Shown here piece by piece: positions 8,013 to 16,691 of a stretch of DNA of 64,000 bases. The position numbers and the translations under genes were made by a program. The notes under the pieces were generated by a model. The model made no database searches. It was not told the origin of the DNA and was given only the letters and a program-made list of their open reading frames with translations. Where the stretch lies: positions 248,001 to 312,000 of the forward strand of contig NZ_SNVW01000002.1 of NCBI RefSeq assembly GCF_004361695.1, given 5' to 3'. Position 1 is the first letter of the stretch. Each line of letters starts with the position of its first letter. Source of the stretch: Curtobacterium flaccumfaciens. Lineage in GTDB: Bacteria; Actinomycetota; Actinomycetes; Actinomycetales; Microbacteriaceae.

Positions 8013-8954
8013 CTACCGCGCGACCGGGTAGTCGCAGTAGGCGAACCACGTCGAGTCCGGCGCCCACGGCGGCACGTTGACCGTTCCCTGGCCGCCCTCG
8101 AGTGCGACGAGGATCTCCGGCAGCACCGCGATCCGAGCACCGCGGACCAGGCTGCCGGGTAGCAGCCGCAGTTCGACCGGGTGGTCCGCCGGGTGCCCCT
8201 GCACCCCGGGCTCGTAGGACAGGTACAGCAGGTGCGCGGCGTCCGGGGACAGGTGCGGGAACCAGTTCACCCGGTCGTCGTTCGTGAGCCGGACGGGGTC
8301 GTCGGCACCCGGCCGGAGGGTCGCGAGCTGCGCCGTCCCCGGGGTGAAGCGCTCGGTGTTCCAGAGCAGCGTGCCGTCCGCCGCGATCGTGCAGCCGTCG
8401 TCCGGGTGCTCGTCGCGCGTGACGAAGGCGGTCTCGCCCGTCGTCGCGTCGACCATCGCCACCTCGGTCGTCCAGACGCCGTCCTCGGACAGCTCCCCCA
8501 CGATCGCCGCGAGGGACGATCCGTCCGGTGCGATGCCGTGCAGGTAGTACTTCCGCTTCACCGGCAGCGCCGCCGCCGCGTCGGTGACCTGCGACGTGGC
8601 ACCACCCGCCGGCAGCGGCACGCGGTACAGCTCGCCGTTGCGGGCGCTCACCACGATCGACGCGCCCGACGGGTCGAGCACGTGGTCGTTGTTGATCTCG
8701 TCGACGCCGTCCATCGGCACCGGGACCAGCGCGGACTCGTCGAGCACGGTGTCGCCGTCCGCCGCCGGCAGCCGGAGCAGCCAGAGGTCGCCGTTCCCGT
8801 TGAGCACGAGGGTGTCGGCGTCGAGGACGTTCGGCGCCTCGACGAGCACCGTGCGGGACTCGAACACGAGGCGGCTCGAGCGGGCCTCGACGTCGTACAC
8901 GTGCACGCGGCTGGTCTGGCCGGGCAGCAGTTGCCGCCCTCGGGTCTCGGTCAT
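8013..8954 (-). CDS. WD40-like/TolB-type beta-propeller protein
   Basis: 313 residues from the ATG at 8954 (MTETRGRQLLPGQ). The protein is a run of short beta-rich repeats typical of PD40/TolB propellers, for example DPSGASIVVSARNGELYRV, APDGSSLAAIVGE and SPDAAHLLYLSYEPG. No signal peptide is seen, so it is probably cytoplasmic. Family members in actinobacteria are often annotated as biopolymer transporter Tol, but no Tol system is present. It lies downstream of a sugar ABC operon on the same strand, separated by 201 bases holding a long hairpin and a 9-bp repeat, so co-transcription is doubtful. A role in sensing or turnover of oligosaccharides is possible but unproven. Confidence 0.75.
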   Translation of the reverse strand: MTETRGRQLLPGQTSRVHVYDVEARSSRLVFESRTVLVEAPNVLDADTLVLNGNGDLWLLRLPAADGDTVLDESALVPVPMDGVDEINNDHVLDPSGASIVVSARNGELYRVPLPAGGATSQVTDAAAALPVKRKYYLHGIAPDGSSLAAIVGELSEDGVWTTEVAMVDATTGETAFVTRDEHPDDGCTIAADGTLLWNTERFTPGTAQLATLRPGADDPVRLTNDDRVNWFPHLSPDAAHLLYLSYEPGVQGHPADHPVELRLLPGSLVRGARIAVLPEILVALEGGQGTVNVPPWAPDSTWFAYCDYPVAR

Positions 8955-9034
8955 GCGTCCATCCTGTCGGTTCGGGCGGGGCGGTCGGGCGGCGGGCGGC
9001 CCGGGCGGCGGGCCGGGCGGGCGGGTGAGGAACA

Positions 9035-9083
9035 CGAAAGCGACAGATCCCCGCCGAATCCTGGCGGGCATCTGTCGCTTTCG
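9035..9083. terminator. Long imperfect palindrome (21-bp arms, one mismatch)
   Basis: Arms 9035-9055 and 9063-9083 pair except at one position, with a 7-base loop. It follows the last permease gene of the minus-strand sugar operon and precedes the propeller gene, so it could terminate the operon. It may also belong to a dispersed palindrome class, because other gaps in this window carry stem-loops of similar size. Confidence 0.55.
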
Positions 9084-9088
9084 CGAGC

Positions 9089-9151
9089 GGAACGGGTCGA
9101 ACGGATGGAACGGGTGGAACGAGCGGAACGGGTGGAGCCGGTGGAACGAGC
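9089..9151. repeat. Seven 9-bp tandem units, consensus GGAACGGGT
   Basis: Seven consecutive 9-bp units: GGAACGGGT three times exactly, with variants CGAACGGAT, GGAACGAGC (twice) and GGAGCCGGT. The array ends 4 bases before the stop of the permease gene and directly abuts the palindrome at 9035-9083. It is outside the coding sequence of either gene. Confidence 0.8.
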
Positions 9152-9155
9152 CCGC

Positions 9156-9995
9156 CTACTTCACCGCGCCGGCCGTCAGCCCGGCCACGAACTGCCGCTG
9201 CACGATGAGGAACGCGGCCACGACCGGGATCGACACGACGAGCGACGCCGCCATCACCTGGTTCCAGTACACGTTCGTCTGCGTCGAGTACTGCTGCAGA
9301 CCGACCGCCAGGGTGGAGCCGAGCCCGTTCGTCATGACCGAGGCGAAGAGGACCTCACCCCAGGCCGTCATGAACGAGTAGATCCCGACCGCCACCAGAC
9401 CCGGACGGGCCGACGGCAGGATGACCCGGAAGAGGGCACCCATCGGACCGGAGCCGTCGACCATCGCGGCCTCGTCGAGCTCACGCGGGATGGTCTCGAA
9501 GTAGCCCGCGAGCATCCAGATCGAGAACGGCAGCGTGAACGTCAGGTACGTGATGATCAGGCCGAGCCACGATCCCACGAGCTGGATGCCGAGCGCGTTG
9601 CCGAGGTTCGTGAAGATGAGGAACAGCGGCAGCAGGAACAGCACGCCCGGGAACATCTGGGTGGAGAGCACCGCGGTGGTGAAGGTGCTCTTGCCCTTGA
9701 AGTTCCAGCGCGAGACACCGTAGGCGGCGAACGTGGCGATGATCAGCGAGAACACCGTCGCGACCGTGCAGACCACGAGCGAGTTGATGAAGTACCGGCC
9801 GAGCGGCACCGTCGACCACATGTCGATGAACGGCTGGAAGGTGATGTTCGTCGGGATCCACGTGAAGTTGTTCTGCACGTCGCCGAGCGGCTTGATCGCC
9901 GTGGTGATCATCACGTAGAGCGGCACGACCGTGAAGAGGGTCAGGACGATCAGGGTGATGACCTTGAAGGACTTGGCACCAGTTGTCTCACGCAC
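9156..9995 (-). CDS. Carbohydrate ABC transporter permease, MalG type
   Basis: 279 residues with six predicted membrane helices, starting with VITLIVLTLFTVVPLYVMI. The cytoplasmic EAA loop that docks the ATPase reads ELDEAAMVDGSGPMGALFR, matching the CUT1 family. It overlaps the upstream MalF-type gene by 8 bases, so the two permeases are co-translated. No ATPase gene lies nearby. CUT1 systems in actinobacteria commonly borrow a shared MsiK/UgpC-type ATPase encoded elsewhere. Confidence 0.95.
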   Translation of the reverse strand: MRETTGAKSFKVITLIVLTLFTVVPLYVMITTAIKPLGDVQNNFTWIPTNITFQPFIDMWSTVPLGRYFINSLVVCTVATVFSLIIATFAAYGVSRWNFKGKSTFTTAVLSTQMFPGVLFLLPLFLIFTNLGNALGIQLVGSWLGLIITYLTFTLPFSIWMLAGYFETIPRELDEAAMVDGSGPMGALFRVILPSARPGLVAVGIYSFMTAWGEVLFASVMTNGLGSTLAVGLQQYSTQTNVYWNQVMAASLVVSIPVVAAFLIVQRQFVAGLTAGAVK

Positions 9996-10983
9996 GGACG
10001 GACCTCCGGTTGGTCACGGCGAGGTAGATGCCGGTGACGACGAGCAGGAAGAGGAGGAGCAGGACGCTCATCGCGGCACCGGAGCCGAAGTTCCAGGTGA
10101 TGAAGGAGGCGTTGTAGATGTGGAAGCTCAGCAGGTCCGCGGCGGGTGGCTGCGCGGTCGAGCCGAACAACACGAACGGTGTGTTGAAGTCGTTGAACGT
10201 CCACAGGAACATCACGAGCACGAGCGTCACGTTGACCGGGCGGACCATCGGCAGCGTGATCGAGCGCCACTGGCGGAACGGCTTGGCACCGTCGACCGAG
10301 GCGGCCTCGTACACGTCGTTCGGGACGGACTGCAGACCGGCCATGAGCATCAGGAACGCGAAGGGCCAGGTCTTCCAGATCGCGACGACGACCACGGCGA
10401 CGAACGCGTTGTTGCCGATCAGCCAGAACGGGGCGTTGCCACCGAAGAGGTGCAGCTGGTCGACGAGCAGGTGGTTCAGCGCGCCGGTGTCCCGCTGGAA
10501 CATGAACTTCCAGGTGATCACGCCGGCGTACATCGGCAGCGCGTACGGCACGAGGAACAGGGTGCGGAAGAGTCCGCGACCCGCGAACGGCTTCTGCAGC
10601 GCGACGGCCGCGGCCATGCCGAAGGTCCACGAGAGCCCGACCACGAGCACCGTGAAGGCGCAGGTGATGAGGAACGAGTTGAGGACGCCCTTGCCGATCG
10701 CCTGGTCGAAGTCGATGACGACGGAGTAGTTGCCGAACCCGGCGAAGGGCGCGGCACCCCAGTTGGCGATGAAGTACTTGGTGAGCTGGATGAACGAGAT
10801 CCAGATGCCGACGAGCATCGGCACGATGTGGATGAGCAGCTCGAAGAGGATGGCCGGCGCGACGAGCGCGTAGGGCAGCCAGTGGACCTTGCGCTTGCGA
10901 CCTGGCGGACGGCCCGACATCGTCGGGGCCTTCGTGTGCGTCAGGTCGATGCGCTCCGAGTCGGGCAGGACCGTCGTGGACAT
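9988..10983 (-). CDS. Carbohydrate ABC transporter permease, MalF type
   Basis: 331 residues. A positively charged N-terminus (GRPPGRKRKVHW) precedes six helices, the first being ALVAPAILFELLIHIVPMLVG. The EAA loop is YEAASVDGAKPFRQW. It forms the membrane channel with the MalG-type partner downstream. It is separated from the binding-protein gene by 185 bases that hold a stem-loop, a layout often used to make more binding protein than permease. Confidence 0.95.
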   Translation of the reverse strand: MSTTVLPDSERIDLTHTKAPTMSGRPPGRKRKVHWLPYALVAPAILFELLIHIVPMLVGIWISFIQLTKYFIANWGAAPFAGFGNYSVVIDFDQAIGKGVLNSFLITCAFTVLVVGLSWTFGMAAAVALQKPFAGRGLFRTLFLVPYALPMYAGVITWKFMFQRDTGALNHLLVDQLHLFGGNAPFWLIGNNAFVAVVVVAIWKTWPFAFLMLMAGLQSVPNDVYEAASVDGAKPFRQWRSITLPMVRPVNVTLVLVMFLWTFNDFNTPFVLFGSTAQPPAADLLSFHIYNASFITWNFGSGAAMSVLLLLFLLVVTGIYLAVTNRRSVRA

Positions 10984-11119
10984 GGGCGGGGCCTTTCGGC
11001 AGGAGGAGTGTTCGGGTGCGGCGCGCAGGTGGCCGTGGCAGCGGCCTGGAGGCGCGTGGTGCGTGGGGCGTGAGCCTCACTGCCGACGCGTGGTCGGCTC
11101 TGGAGCGAGGGGGTGGAGA

Positions 11120-11149
11120 CCCGGGGCGGCCTTGCGGACGCGCCCCGGG
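11120..11149 (-). terminator. Intercistronic stem-loop after the binding-protein gene
   Basis: Perfect 9-bp G/C stem (CCCGGGGCG at 11120-11128, CGCCCCGGG at 11141-11149) with a 12-base loop, 20 bases past the stop of the solute-binding protein gene. A partial copy of the dispersed CTGGAGGCGCG element lies about 65 bases further on (11045-11055). By analogy with malE-type operons it could protect the upstream message or partly terminate. Confidence 0.5.
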
Positions 11150-11168
11150 CCTCCTGGCTGGGTGTGGA

Positions 11169-12470
11169 TCAGCCGTTCGCCTGGGACACCTGGTCCTGGG
11201 CGGTCTGGAGCGCGGTCTTGATGTCGCTGTCGGACACCGTCGAACCGGTGGCGATCTTGGCGAACATGTCGTTCATCGCCTTGCCGACCGTGGACTCGAA
11301 CTGGTCCTCGGCGGGCACCAGCGGGAGCGGCTTCGCCTTGTTGTTGTAGATGTCGAGGAACGTCTTCGTCTGCTCGTCGGTGACCGAGTCAGCAGCCGCG
11401 GCGAGCACCGGGAGAGCCGAGTACGGCTTGTCCAGCGTCGTCTGCGTGTCCATGCTCGTCATGTACTTGACGAACTTGAGCGCGCCGTCCTTGTTCTTCG
11501 TGTTCTTGAAGATCGACAGGTTGATGCCGGCCGGGAAGCTGGCGATGTCCTTGCCGCCGCTCGGGGCGGGAAGGGCCACGACGCCGTACTCGTCCGACTT
11601 CATCCCGAGGGACTCGATCGTCGCGTTGGCGTTGTTCTGGTTGAGGATGAACGCGGCCTTCTTGTTCGCGAAGTCCGTCACCGACTGCGTCGCGTTGTCG
11701 TACTGCGCGTTCGACGGGTTCGCGACCTTGGCGTCCTGCATGAGGTCGAGGTAGCGCTTGATGCCGTCGACGTTCGCCTTCGACGTGAAGGTCGGCTTGC
11801 CGTCCTTGTCGAACCACTCGCCGCCGTTCTGGGCCGAGTTGATGAACGCGAAGTGCGAGTTCTCGGTGTAGGAACCACCGGCGAGGCTGAACCCGTACGT
11901 CGAACCGGTCGTCAGCTTCTTGGCGTCGGCGACCAGGTCCTCCCACGTCGTCGGCGGGGTGATGCCGGCGTCGGAGAGCATCTTCTTGTTGTAGTACAGG
12001 CCGTAGGCGAGGCCGTAGAGCGGGACGCTCGTGACGGTCTTGCCGGGCGCGCCACCCGTGGAGAGCGCGACCTTGCCGAACTTGTCGGACCCGCCGATCG
12101 CCTTCATCTCCGAGTCACCGAACTCCTGGAAGGCGCCGGTGGCCTGGAGCGAGGTCGCCCAGGTGTTGCCGATGTTGACGACGTCCGGGCCCTGGCCCGA
12201 GGTGACGGCGGTCTGGATCTTGTTCTGCAGGTCGTTCCAGCCGATGACCTGGAGGTCGACCTTGATCCCGGTCTCCTTCGTGAACTTCTTGAGGACGGGG
12301 GTCAGCACCTCCTTGTCGTTCTGGAGCGACGTGCCCTGGTTGGACGCCCAGTACGTGAGCGTCTTGGAGTCGCCGGACGAACCGGAGCCTCCGGAGGAGC
12401 AGGCTGCGAGGCCGGTCACGGTGAGTGCCGCGGCCGCGGTGATGGCCAGTGCGCGGATGGCAGTGCGCAT
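11169..12470 (-). CDS. Extracellular solute-binding lipoprotein (family 1)
   Basis: 433 residues. A lipoprotein signal peptide ends in the lipobox LAAC with Cys24, followed by a Ser/Gly linker. The mature part has the family 1 layout (TLTYWASNQGTSLQND at the N-terminus; EFGDSEMKAIGG; the hinge region near FINSAQNGGEWFD). It captures a sugar or oligosaccharide outside the membrane and delivers it to the MalF/MalG pair. The ligand cannot be assigned; the dehydrogenase and isomerase upstream suggest a sugar that is oxidised or epimerised after uptake. Confidence 0.95.
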   Translation of the reverse strand: MRTAIRALAITAAAALTVTGLAACSSGGSGSSGDSKTLTYWASNQGTSLQNDKEVLTPVLKKFTKETGIKVDLQVIGWNDLQNKIQTAVTSGQGPDVVNIGNTWATSLQATGAFQEFGDSEMKAIGGSDKFGKVALSTGGAPGKTVTSVPLYGLAYGLYYNKKMLSDAGITPPTTWEDLVADAKKLTTGSTYGFSLAGGSYTENSHFAFINSAQNGGEWFDKDGKPTFTSKANVDGIKRYLDLMQDAKVANPSNAQYDNATQSVTDFANKKAAFILNQNNANATIESLGMKSDEYGVVALPAPSGGKDIASFPAGINLSIFKNTKNKDGALKFVKYMTSMDTQTTLDKPYSALPVLAAAADSVTDEQTKTFLDIYNNKAKPLPLVPAEDQFESTVGKAMNDMFAKIATGSTVSDSDIKTALQTAQDQVSQANG

Positions 12471-12605
12471 GACTCTCTACTTTCTCGTCGTTGAGATGGT
12501 GCAAGGGGATGGAACGGTGGTGCTGTCGGGTGCTGCTGTGTGGTGCGGTGTCGTCCGGCCCGTGGTGGCCGGGGCCCCGTCCGTCGCCGGGCGGGACCCC
12601 GTCCG

Positions 12606-13757
12606 TCAGGACAGGGTGGACGCCGCGGGGTCCCAGCCCTCGGGGAGGGTCGGGGAGGGCGCGACGGTGCTCTCCACGAGCACCGTCTCACCACGTTCGG
12701 CTGCCTCGGCGATGGAGACCATCACGTCGAGGACGTGGAAGGCGAGGGCACCGGGGACCCGGTTCTCCTCACCGGCACGGAGGGCACGGGCGAGGTCGAC
12801 CACGCCGGTTCCGCGCGAGTAGGTGGACCCCACGGCGGGGATCGTCTCGGGCTCCTCGGCGCCGAGCGCGTACAGCTCGGTGTCGCCGTCGAAGTTGTTC
12901 GGGTCGGGGAACACGACCGTGCCGGTCTCGCCCGCGATCTCGACGAAGCCGGTGCGGCCGCGGTCGGACTCGAACGAGAAGACGCTCTGCGCGCTGCCGC
13001 CGTTCTCGAACTCGATGAGTGCCGAGTGGTTCGTGGGCACCTCGACCGGGAACTCGGTGCCCGCCTTGGGGCCGGAGCCGATGGTGCGCGTGGCACGGGA
13101 CTTCGACGCCGTGGCGGTGACCTTCTTGACCGGGCCGAACGCCTGCACGAGGGTCGTGATGTAGTACGGGCCGATGTCGAAGAGCGGGCCGGCGCCGTAG
13201 GCGAAGAGGAACTCGGGGCTCGGGTGCCACGACTCCGGTCCGGGGCTCTGGAAGAGCGTCAGGCCGTTGAGGGGCGTGCCGATCCGGCCGTCGCGGATGG
13301 TGCGGAGGGCCGTCTGCAGCCCGGCACCGAGGAAGGTGTCCGGGGCGACGCTGACGGTCTTGCCCGCGGCGCGTGCCGCCTCGCGCAGTTCCGCGGCGCT
13401 CGAGCGGTCGAGGGCGTAGGGCTTCTCGCCCCAGACGTGCTTGCCGGCGGCGAGGGCCTGCAGGGCGACCTCGACGTGGGCGGCCGGGATGGTCAGGTTG
13501 ACGACGATCTCGATGTCGTCGTTCGCCAGGAGCTCCTCGACGGTGCCGGAACCGGCGACGCCCCACTTCTCGGCCTGGGCGGCGGCGCGCGGCAGGTCGA
13601 TGTCCGCGATGAAGTGGACCTTCACGTCCGGGAAGACCGTGAGGTTCGAGAGGTACTGGTCCGAGATGACCCCGGCGCCGATGACGCCGACGCCGACGGG
13701 GCCGGTGCGGGGGACGTCGCTGGTCGACGTGCCGGTGGTGGTCGTGGTGTCGGTCAT
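12606..13757 (-). CDS. Gfo/Idh/MocA-family oxidoreductase
   Basis: 383 residues. The N-terminal Rossmann fold (VGVIGAGVISDQYLSNL, about 23-39) binds NAD(P), and the family motif EKPYAL is at about 115-120. A C-terminal alpha/beta domain follows. These enzymes oxidise or reduce sugars, inositols or their derivatives. The ATG start overlaps the stop of the upstream isomerase gene by four bases (ATGA). It lies in the sugar operon between isomerase and binding protein, as expected for first catabolic steps of the imported sugar. A 135-base gap separates it from the binding-protein gene. Confidence 0.93.
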   Translation of the reverse strand: MTDTTTTTGTSTSDVPRTGPVGVGVIGAGVISDQYLSNLTVFPDVKVHFIADIDLPRAAAQAEKWGVAGSGTVEELLANDDIEIVVNLTIPAAHVEVALQALAAGKHVWGEKPYALDRSSAAELREAARAAGKTVSVAPDTFLGAGLQTALRTIRDGRIGTPLNGLTLFQSPGPESWHPSPEFLFAYGAGPLFDIGPYYITTLVQAFGPVKKVTATASKSRATRTIGSGPKAGTEFPVEVPTNHSALIEFENGGSAQSVFSFESDRGRTGFVEIAGETGTVVFPDPNNFDGDTELYALGAEEPETIPAVGSTYSRGTGVVDLARALRAGEENRVPGALAFHVLDVMVSIAEAAERGETVLVESTVAPSPTLPEGWDPAASTLS

Positions 13758-14500
13758 GCGCGGGCCCCCTGGAGGAACGTGTAGGAGTCGGCGACGGCCT
13801 GGAACACGTCGCCCTCGTGGTCGTCGAGCTCGATCACGTGCAGTGCGTCGGGCGCGGCGGCGATGATCTCGCGGATCGGCATGATGCCGTCGCCCACGGC
13901 GACCTGCTTCTTGTCGTCGTGCGAGCCGTCGCCGTCCTTGACGTGCAGGAACTGCACCTTGTCGCCGTACTTGCCGATGATCGCGACCGGGTCGTCGCCG
14001 CCGACCTTCACCCAGTAGGTGTCGAGCTCGAGGACGACGTCGTCGGACAGTGCGTCCGCGAAGACCTCGTAGGCGCTGACGCCGTCGATGCGGTTCGAGA
14101 ACTCGAACGCGTGGTTGTGGTAGCCGAGCGTCAGACCGTGGTCGGCCGCACGCGGGGCGAGGGCGCTGAGCTCGCGGGCGATCGCCTCGACGTCCTCGCG
14201 GGTGGTCCAGCGGGCCTCGTCGATGTGCGGGTCGATCAGCGTCTGGGTGCCGATCGTCGCGGTCGCGTGGAAGATGCGCTCGAGGTCCTGCTCCCCGGCG
14301 TCCAGCAGCCGGGCGTGTCCGCTCGGCGCGGCGAGGCCGGCGTCCTTCAGGGCAGTCGCGTACTCGTCGGCGCGGTCCACGTAGCCGAAGAGTTCGACGT
14401 TCGTGAAGCCGATGCCGGCGATGCGCTGCAGGGTGCCGGGAAGATCAGCACCGAGGGCGTCGCGGACCGTGTAGAGCTGGACCGAAAGCGGTTGGGTCAC
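13754..14500 (-). CDS. Sugar phosphate isomerase/epimerase (xylose isomerase-like TIM barrel)
   Basis: 248 residues from the GTG at 14500 (VTQPLSVQLYTVRD), which has a strong GAGGAGAA ribosome binding site. The AP-endonuclease-2/IolE-type TIM barrel is recognisable by LGYHNHAFEF, VLELDTYWVKVGG, VQFLHVKDGDG and HVIELDDHEGD, which supply metal ligands. It is the first gene of the sugar operon. The family includes IolE, IolI and 3-keto-sugar isomerases, so inositol or a keto-glycoside are candidates, but no other iol gene is present. Confidence 0.92.
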   Translation of the reverse strand: MTQPLSVQLYTVRDALGADLPGTLQRIAGIGFTNVELFGYVDRADEYATALKDAGLAAPSGHARLLDAGEQDLERIFHATATIGTQTLIDPHIDEARWTTREDVEAIARELSALAPRAADHGLTLGYHNHAFEFSNRIDGVSAYEVFADALSDDVVLELDTYWVKVGGDDPVAIIGKYGDKVQFLHVKDGDGSHDDKKQVAVGDGIMPIREIIAAAPDALHVIELDDHEGDVFQAVADSYTFLQGARA

Positions 14501-14549
14501 CAGGGGTTCTCCTCGTCGAGATGGTGGAGGTCGACTTCGACCGAGCGTC

Positions 14550-14578
14550 ACACTACGAGGACTTTTGTCGGCGGTCAA
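14550..14578 (-). promoter_or_regulatory. Promoter of the sugar operon
   Basis: On the minus strand TTGACC (14578-14573) is followed after exactly 17 bases by TAGTGT (14555-14550). The start of transcription would be near 14543, leaving an untranslated leader of about 43 bases with the ribosome binding site. An imperfect inverted repeat (ACTTTTG at 14561-14567 and CAGAAGT at 14580-14586) overlaps the spacer and -35 box and is a plausible ROK repressor site. Confidence 0.6.
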
Positions 14579-14646
14579 GCAGAAGTTCGAGGAATGTCGA
14601 CGTACTTCGTTGCGTGGCGCGTTCGATGTGTGCTTCACTCCCCCAC

Positions 14647-15858
14647 ATGGTCGACTTGACTCGGACGGCAGCGTCGCCTCCGGTCGGGACGAGCGAGCTC
14701 TTCCAGATCCTCCGCGACGGCGTGCCGCGCACCAGGGCAGAGCTCGCCGCACTGACAGGACTCGCACGCTCGACGATCGGCGTGCGCCTCGATGCCCTCA
14801 TCGAGGTCGGACTCGTCGGACCGGTGGACACCGCAGCCTCCACCGGTGGGCGTCCGCCTGCCCAGGTGGCACTGAAGCCCCGCGCCCGGCTCGTGATCGC
14901 CGCCGACCTCGGCGCCTCGCACGGCCGGGTCGCCGTCACCGACCTCGTCGCTGCGCCCCTCGCCTCCCGCGAGGCCCGGATCGACATCGCCGCCGGCCCC
15001 GTCCCCACGCTCACCTGGCTCGTCGAGACCGTCGACGCGCTGCTCGACGAGGTCGGGCGCTCCCGCGACGACGTCATCGCGATCGGCATCGGCGTGCCCG
15101 GCCCGGTCGAGTTCTCCACCGGCCGCCCGGCGAACCCGCCGATCATGCCCGGCTGGGACGGCTTCGACGTGCCCGGCTGGCTCCGTGGACACATCGCCGC
15201 GCACGTCCTGCTCGACAACGACGTGAACATCGCCGCACTCGGCGAACGGGAACACGGCTGGCCCGACGTCGACCACCTGCTCTTCGTCAAGGTCGCCACC
15301 GGCATCGGCTCCGGCATCGTGTCCGACGGCGAACTCCAGCGCGGCGCGCAGGGCACCGCGGGTGACATCGGCCACGTGCGGGTCTCCCGCGCCGGCGACG
15401 TCCCGTGCCACTGCGGCAACACCGGCTGCCTCGAGGCCGTCGCGTCCGGCCCGGCCATCGCCCGCGGGCTCCGGGCCAAGGGGCACGACGTGCAGACCAG
15501 CGCGGACGTCATCGACCTGGTGAACCGATCCGACCTCGACGCGATCTACGCGGTCCGGCAGGCCGGGCGGGACATCGGCGAGGTCCTGGCGACCTGCGTC
15601 TCCCTGATGAACCCGTCCGTGATCGTACTCGGCGGCTCGATCACCCAGGCCGGGGAGCACCTGCTCGCCGGCGTCCGCGAGGTCGTCTACTCCCGCTCCA
15701 TGCCGCTCGCCACGGAACACCTCGTCATCGCGCAGTCCCGCGCCGGATCCGTCGCGGCGCTGCAGGGAGCAGCGGCCCTCGCGATCGGGTACGCGCTCTC
15801 CCCCGCCGGCGTCGACGAGCTCGTCGCGTACGCCGAGGGTCGCCAGCTCGTCTCCTGA
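14647..15858 (+). CDS. ROK-family transcriptional repressor
   Basis: 403 residues from the ATG at 14647; the frame is open further upstream but that part lies across the promoter. The N-terminal winged helix (TSELFQILRDGVPRTRAELA, about 13-75) is followed by a ROK kinase-like sugar-sensing domain with the zinc motif CHCGNTGCLE. The gene is divergent from the sugar operon. ROK repressors of this size (about 400 residues, XylR/NagC type) typically control an adjacent sugar operon and release DNA on binding the sugar or its phosphate. Confidence 0.93.
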   Translation: MVDLTRTAASPPVGTSELFQILRDGVPRTRAELAALTGLARSTIGVRLDALIEVGLVGPVDTAASTGGRPPAQVALKPRARLVIAADLGASHGRVAVTDLVAAPLASREARIDIAAGPVPTLTWLVETVDALLDEVGRSRDDVIAIGIGVPGPVEFSTGRPANPPIMPGWDGFDVPGWLRGHIAAHVLLDNDVNIAALGEREHGWPDVDHLLFVKVATGIGSGIVSDGELQRGAQGTAGDIGHVRVSRAGDVPCHCGNTGCLEAVASGPAIARGLRAKGHDVQTSADVIDLVNRSDLDAIYAVRQAGRDIGEVLATCVSLMNPSVIVLGGSITQAGEHLLAGVREVVYSRSMPLATEHLVIAQSRAGSVAALQGAAALAIGYALSPAGVDELVAYAEGRQLVS

Positions 15859-15913
15859 GCACGCGCCGGAGCGTCGGTTTCGCGACGTCGGTGCGCGGGG
15901 GGACAATCGTCGG

Positions 15914-16648
15914 GTGACGATCGTGCAGCCCACCCTCTGGGGTGACCTGGATCCGGGCCCGGAGCTCGACCCGGGTTCCGGCCTGGAGGCACGGCCCGCG
16001 TCCGGTGCGCCGGCCGCGGTTGCGCACGCCTCTGCTCCAGAGCACCGTGGTCACGACGCGTTCACCGCGTTGCGCGGGCACACCGAGCGGATCGTCGCGC
16101 ACTCGTCCGACCGGGTCGCCTGGCTCCGCGCTCGCGCGATGGGGATCACCGCGACCGACGTCGCCCGACTCGCCTCGCTGCGCGCCGTGGACGCCGTCGT
16201 CACCGACAAGCGGTACGGCTCCCGGTTCTCCGGCAACTCGTACACCGAGCACGGCAAGGAACGCGAGCCGGTCATCGCCGCGTGGGTCGCCGCGACGCAC
16301 GGCATCCAGCCCTCGGCGCACCTGTTCCACGCCGCCGCGAACCGGGCGCACCTCGCGACACCGGACGGCGTCGGGATCGACGGCTCCTCGCGGGTCGTGC
16401 TCGCCGAGATCAAGACCACCGGCAAGGCCTGGCGGAGCATCCCGCGGCACTACCTCCGGCAGATCTGGTGGCAGCAGTACGTCCTCGGTGCCGACCGCAC
16501 GCTGTTCGTCTGGGAACGCCACGACGAGTTCGTGCCGGTCGCTGACGAGCCCGAGTGCCGGTGGGTCGATCGCGACGACGACCAGATCCGCGGGCTCATC
16601 CAGCTCGCCGACCTCGTGCTCGACCGGCTGCGGGGCTTCCGGAGCTGA
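15914..16648 (+). CDS. YqaJ-like (lambda-exonuclease fold) nuclease
   Basis: 244 residues, GTG start. The YqaJ/PD-(D/E)XK core starts at about 70 with AWLRARAMGITATDVARL; the catalytic acidic and lysine residues are visible in TEHGKEREPVI, TPDGVGID and VLAEIKTT (the E-x-K signature). Residues 1-60 are a poorly conserved, Ala/Pro/Gly-rich lead. YqaJ proteins are 5'-3' exonucleases usually paired with a phage recombinase, but no recombinase or other phage gene is nearby. It stands alone between ROK and Pr6Pr genes and is probably a domesticated chromosomal nuclease. Confidence 0.85.
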   Translation: MTIVQPTLWGDLDPGPELDPGSGLEARPASGAPAAVAHASAPEHRGHDAFTALRGHTERIVAHSSDRVAWLRARAMGITATDVARLASLRAVDAVVTDKRYGSRFSGNSYTEHGKEREPVIAAWVAATHGIQPSAHLFHAAANRAHLATPDGVGIDGSSRVVLAEIKTTGKAWRSIPRHYLRQIWWQQYVLGADRTLFVWERHDEFVPVADEPECRWVDRDDDQIRGLIQLADLVLDRLRGFRS

Positions 16649-16691
16649 GCGGCTCCACCGGGGGTGACAGGCCGGACCGGGCTGACCCCGG

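Noticed and set aside
8102..10037. Long plus-strand frames opposite the propeller and permease genes
   Set aside because: They cross the palindrome and 9-bp repeats, have no domain, and mirror the codon bias of the minus-strand genes.
15914..16648. Prophage remnant
   Set aside because: Only one phage-like gene and no structural, lysis or recombinase genes beside it.
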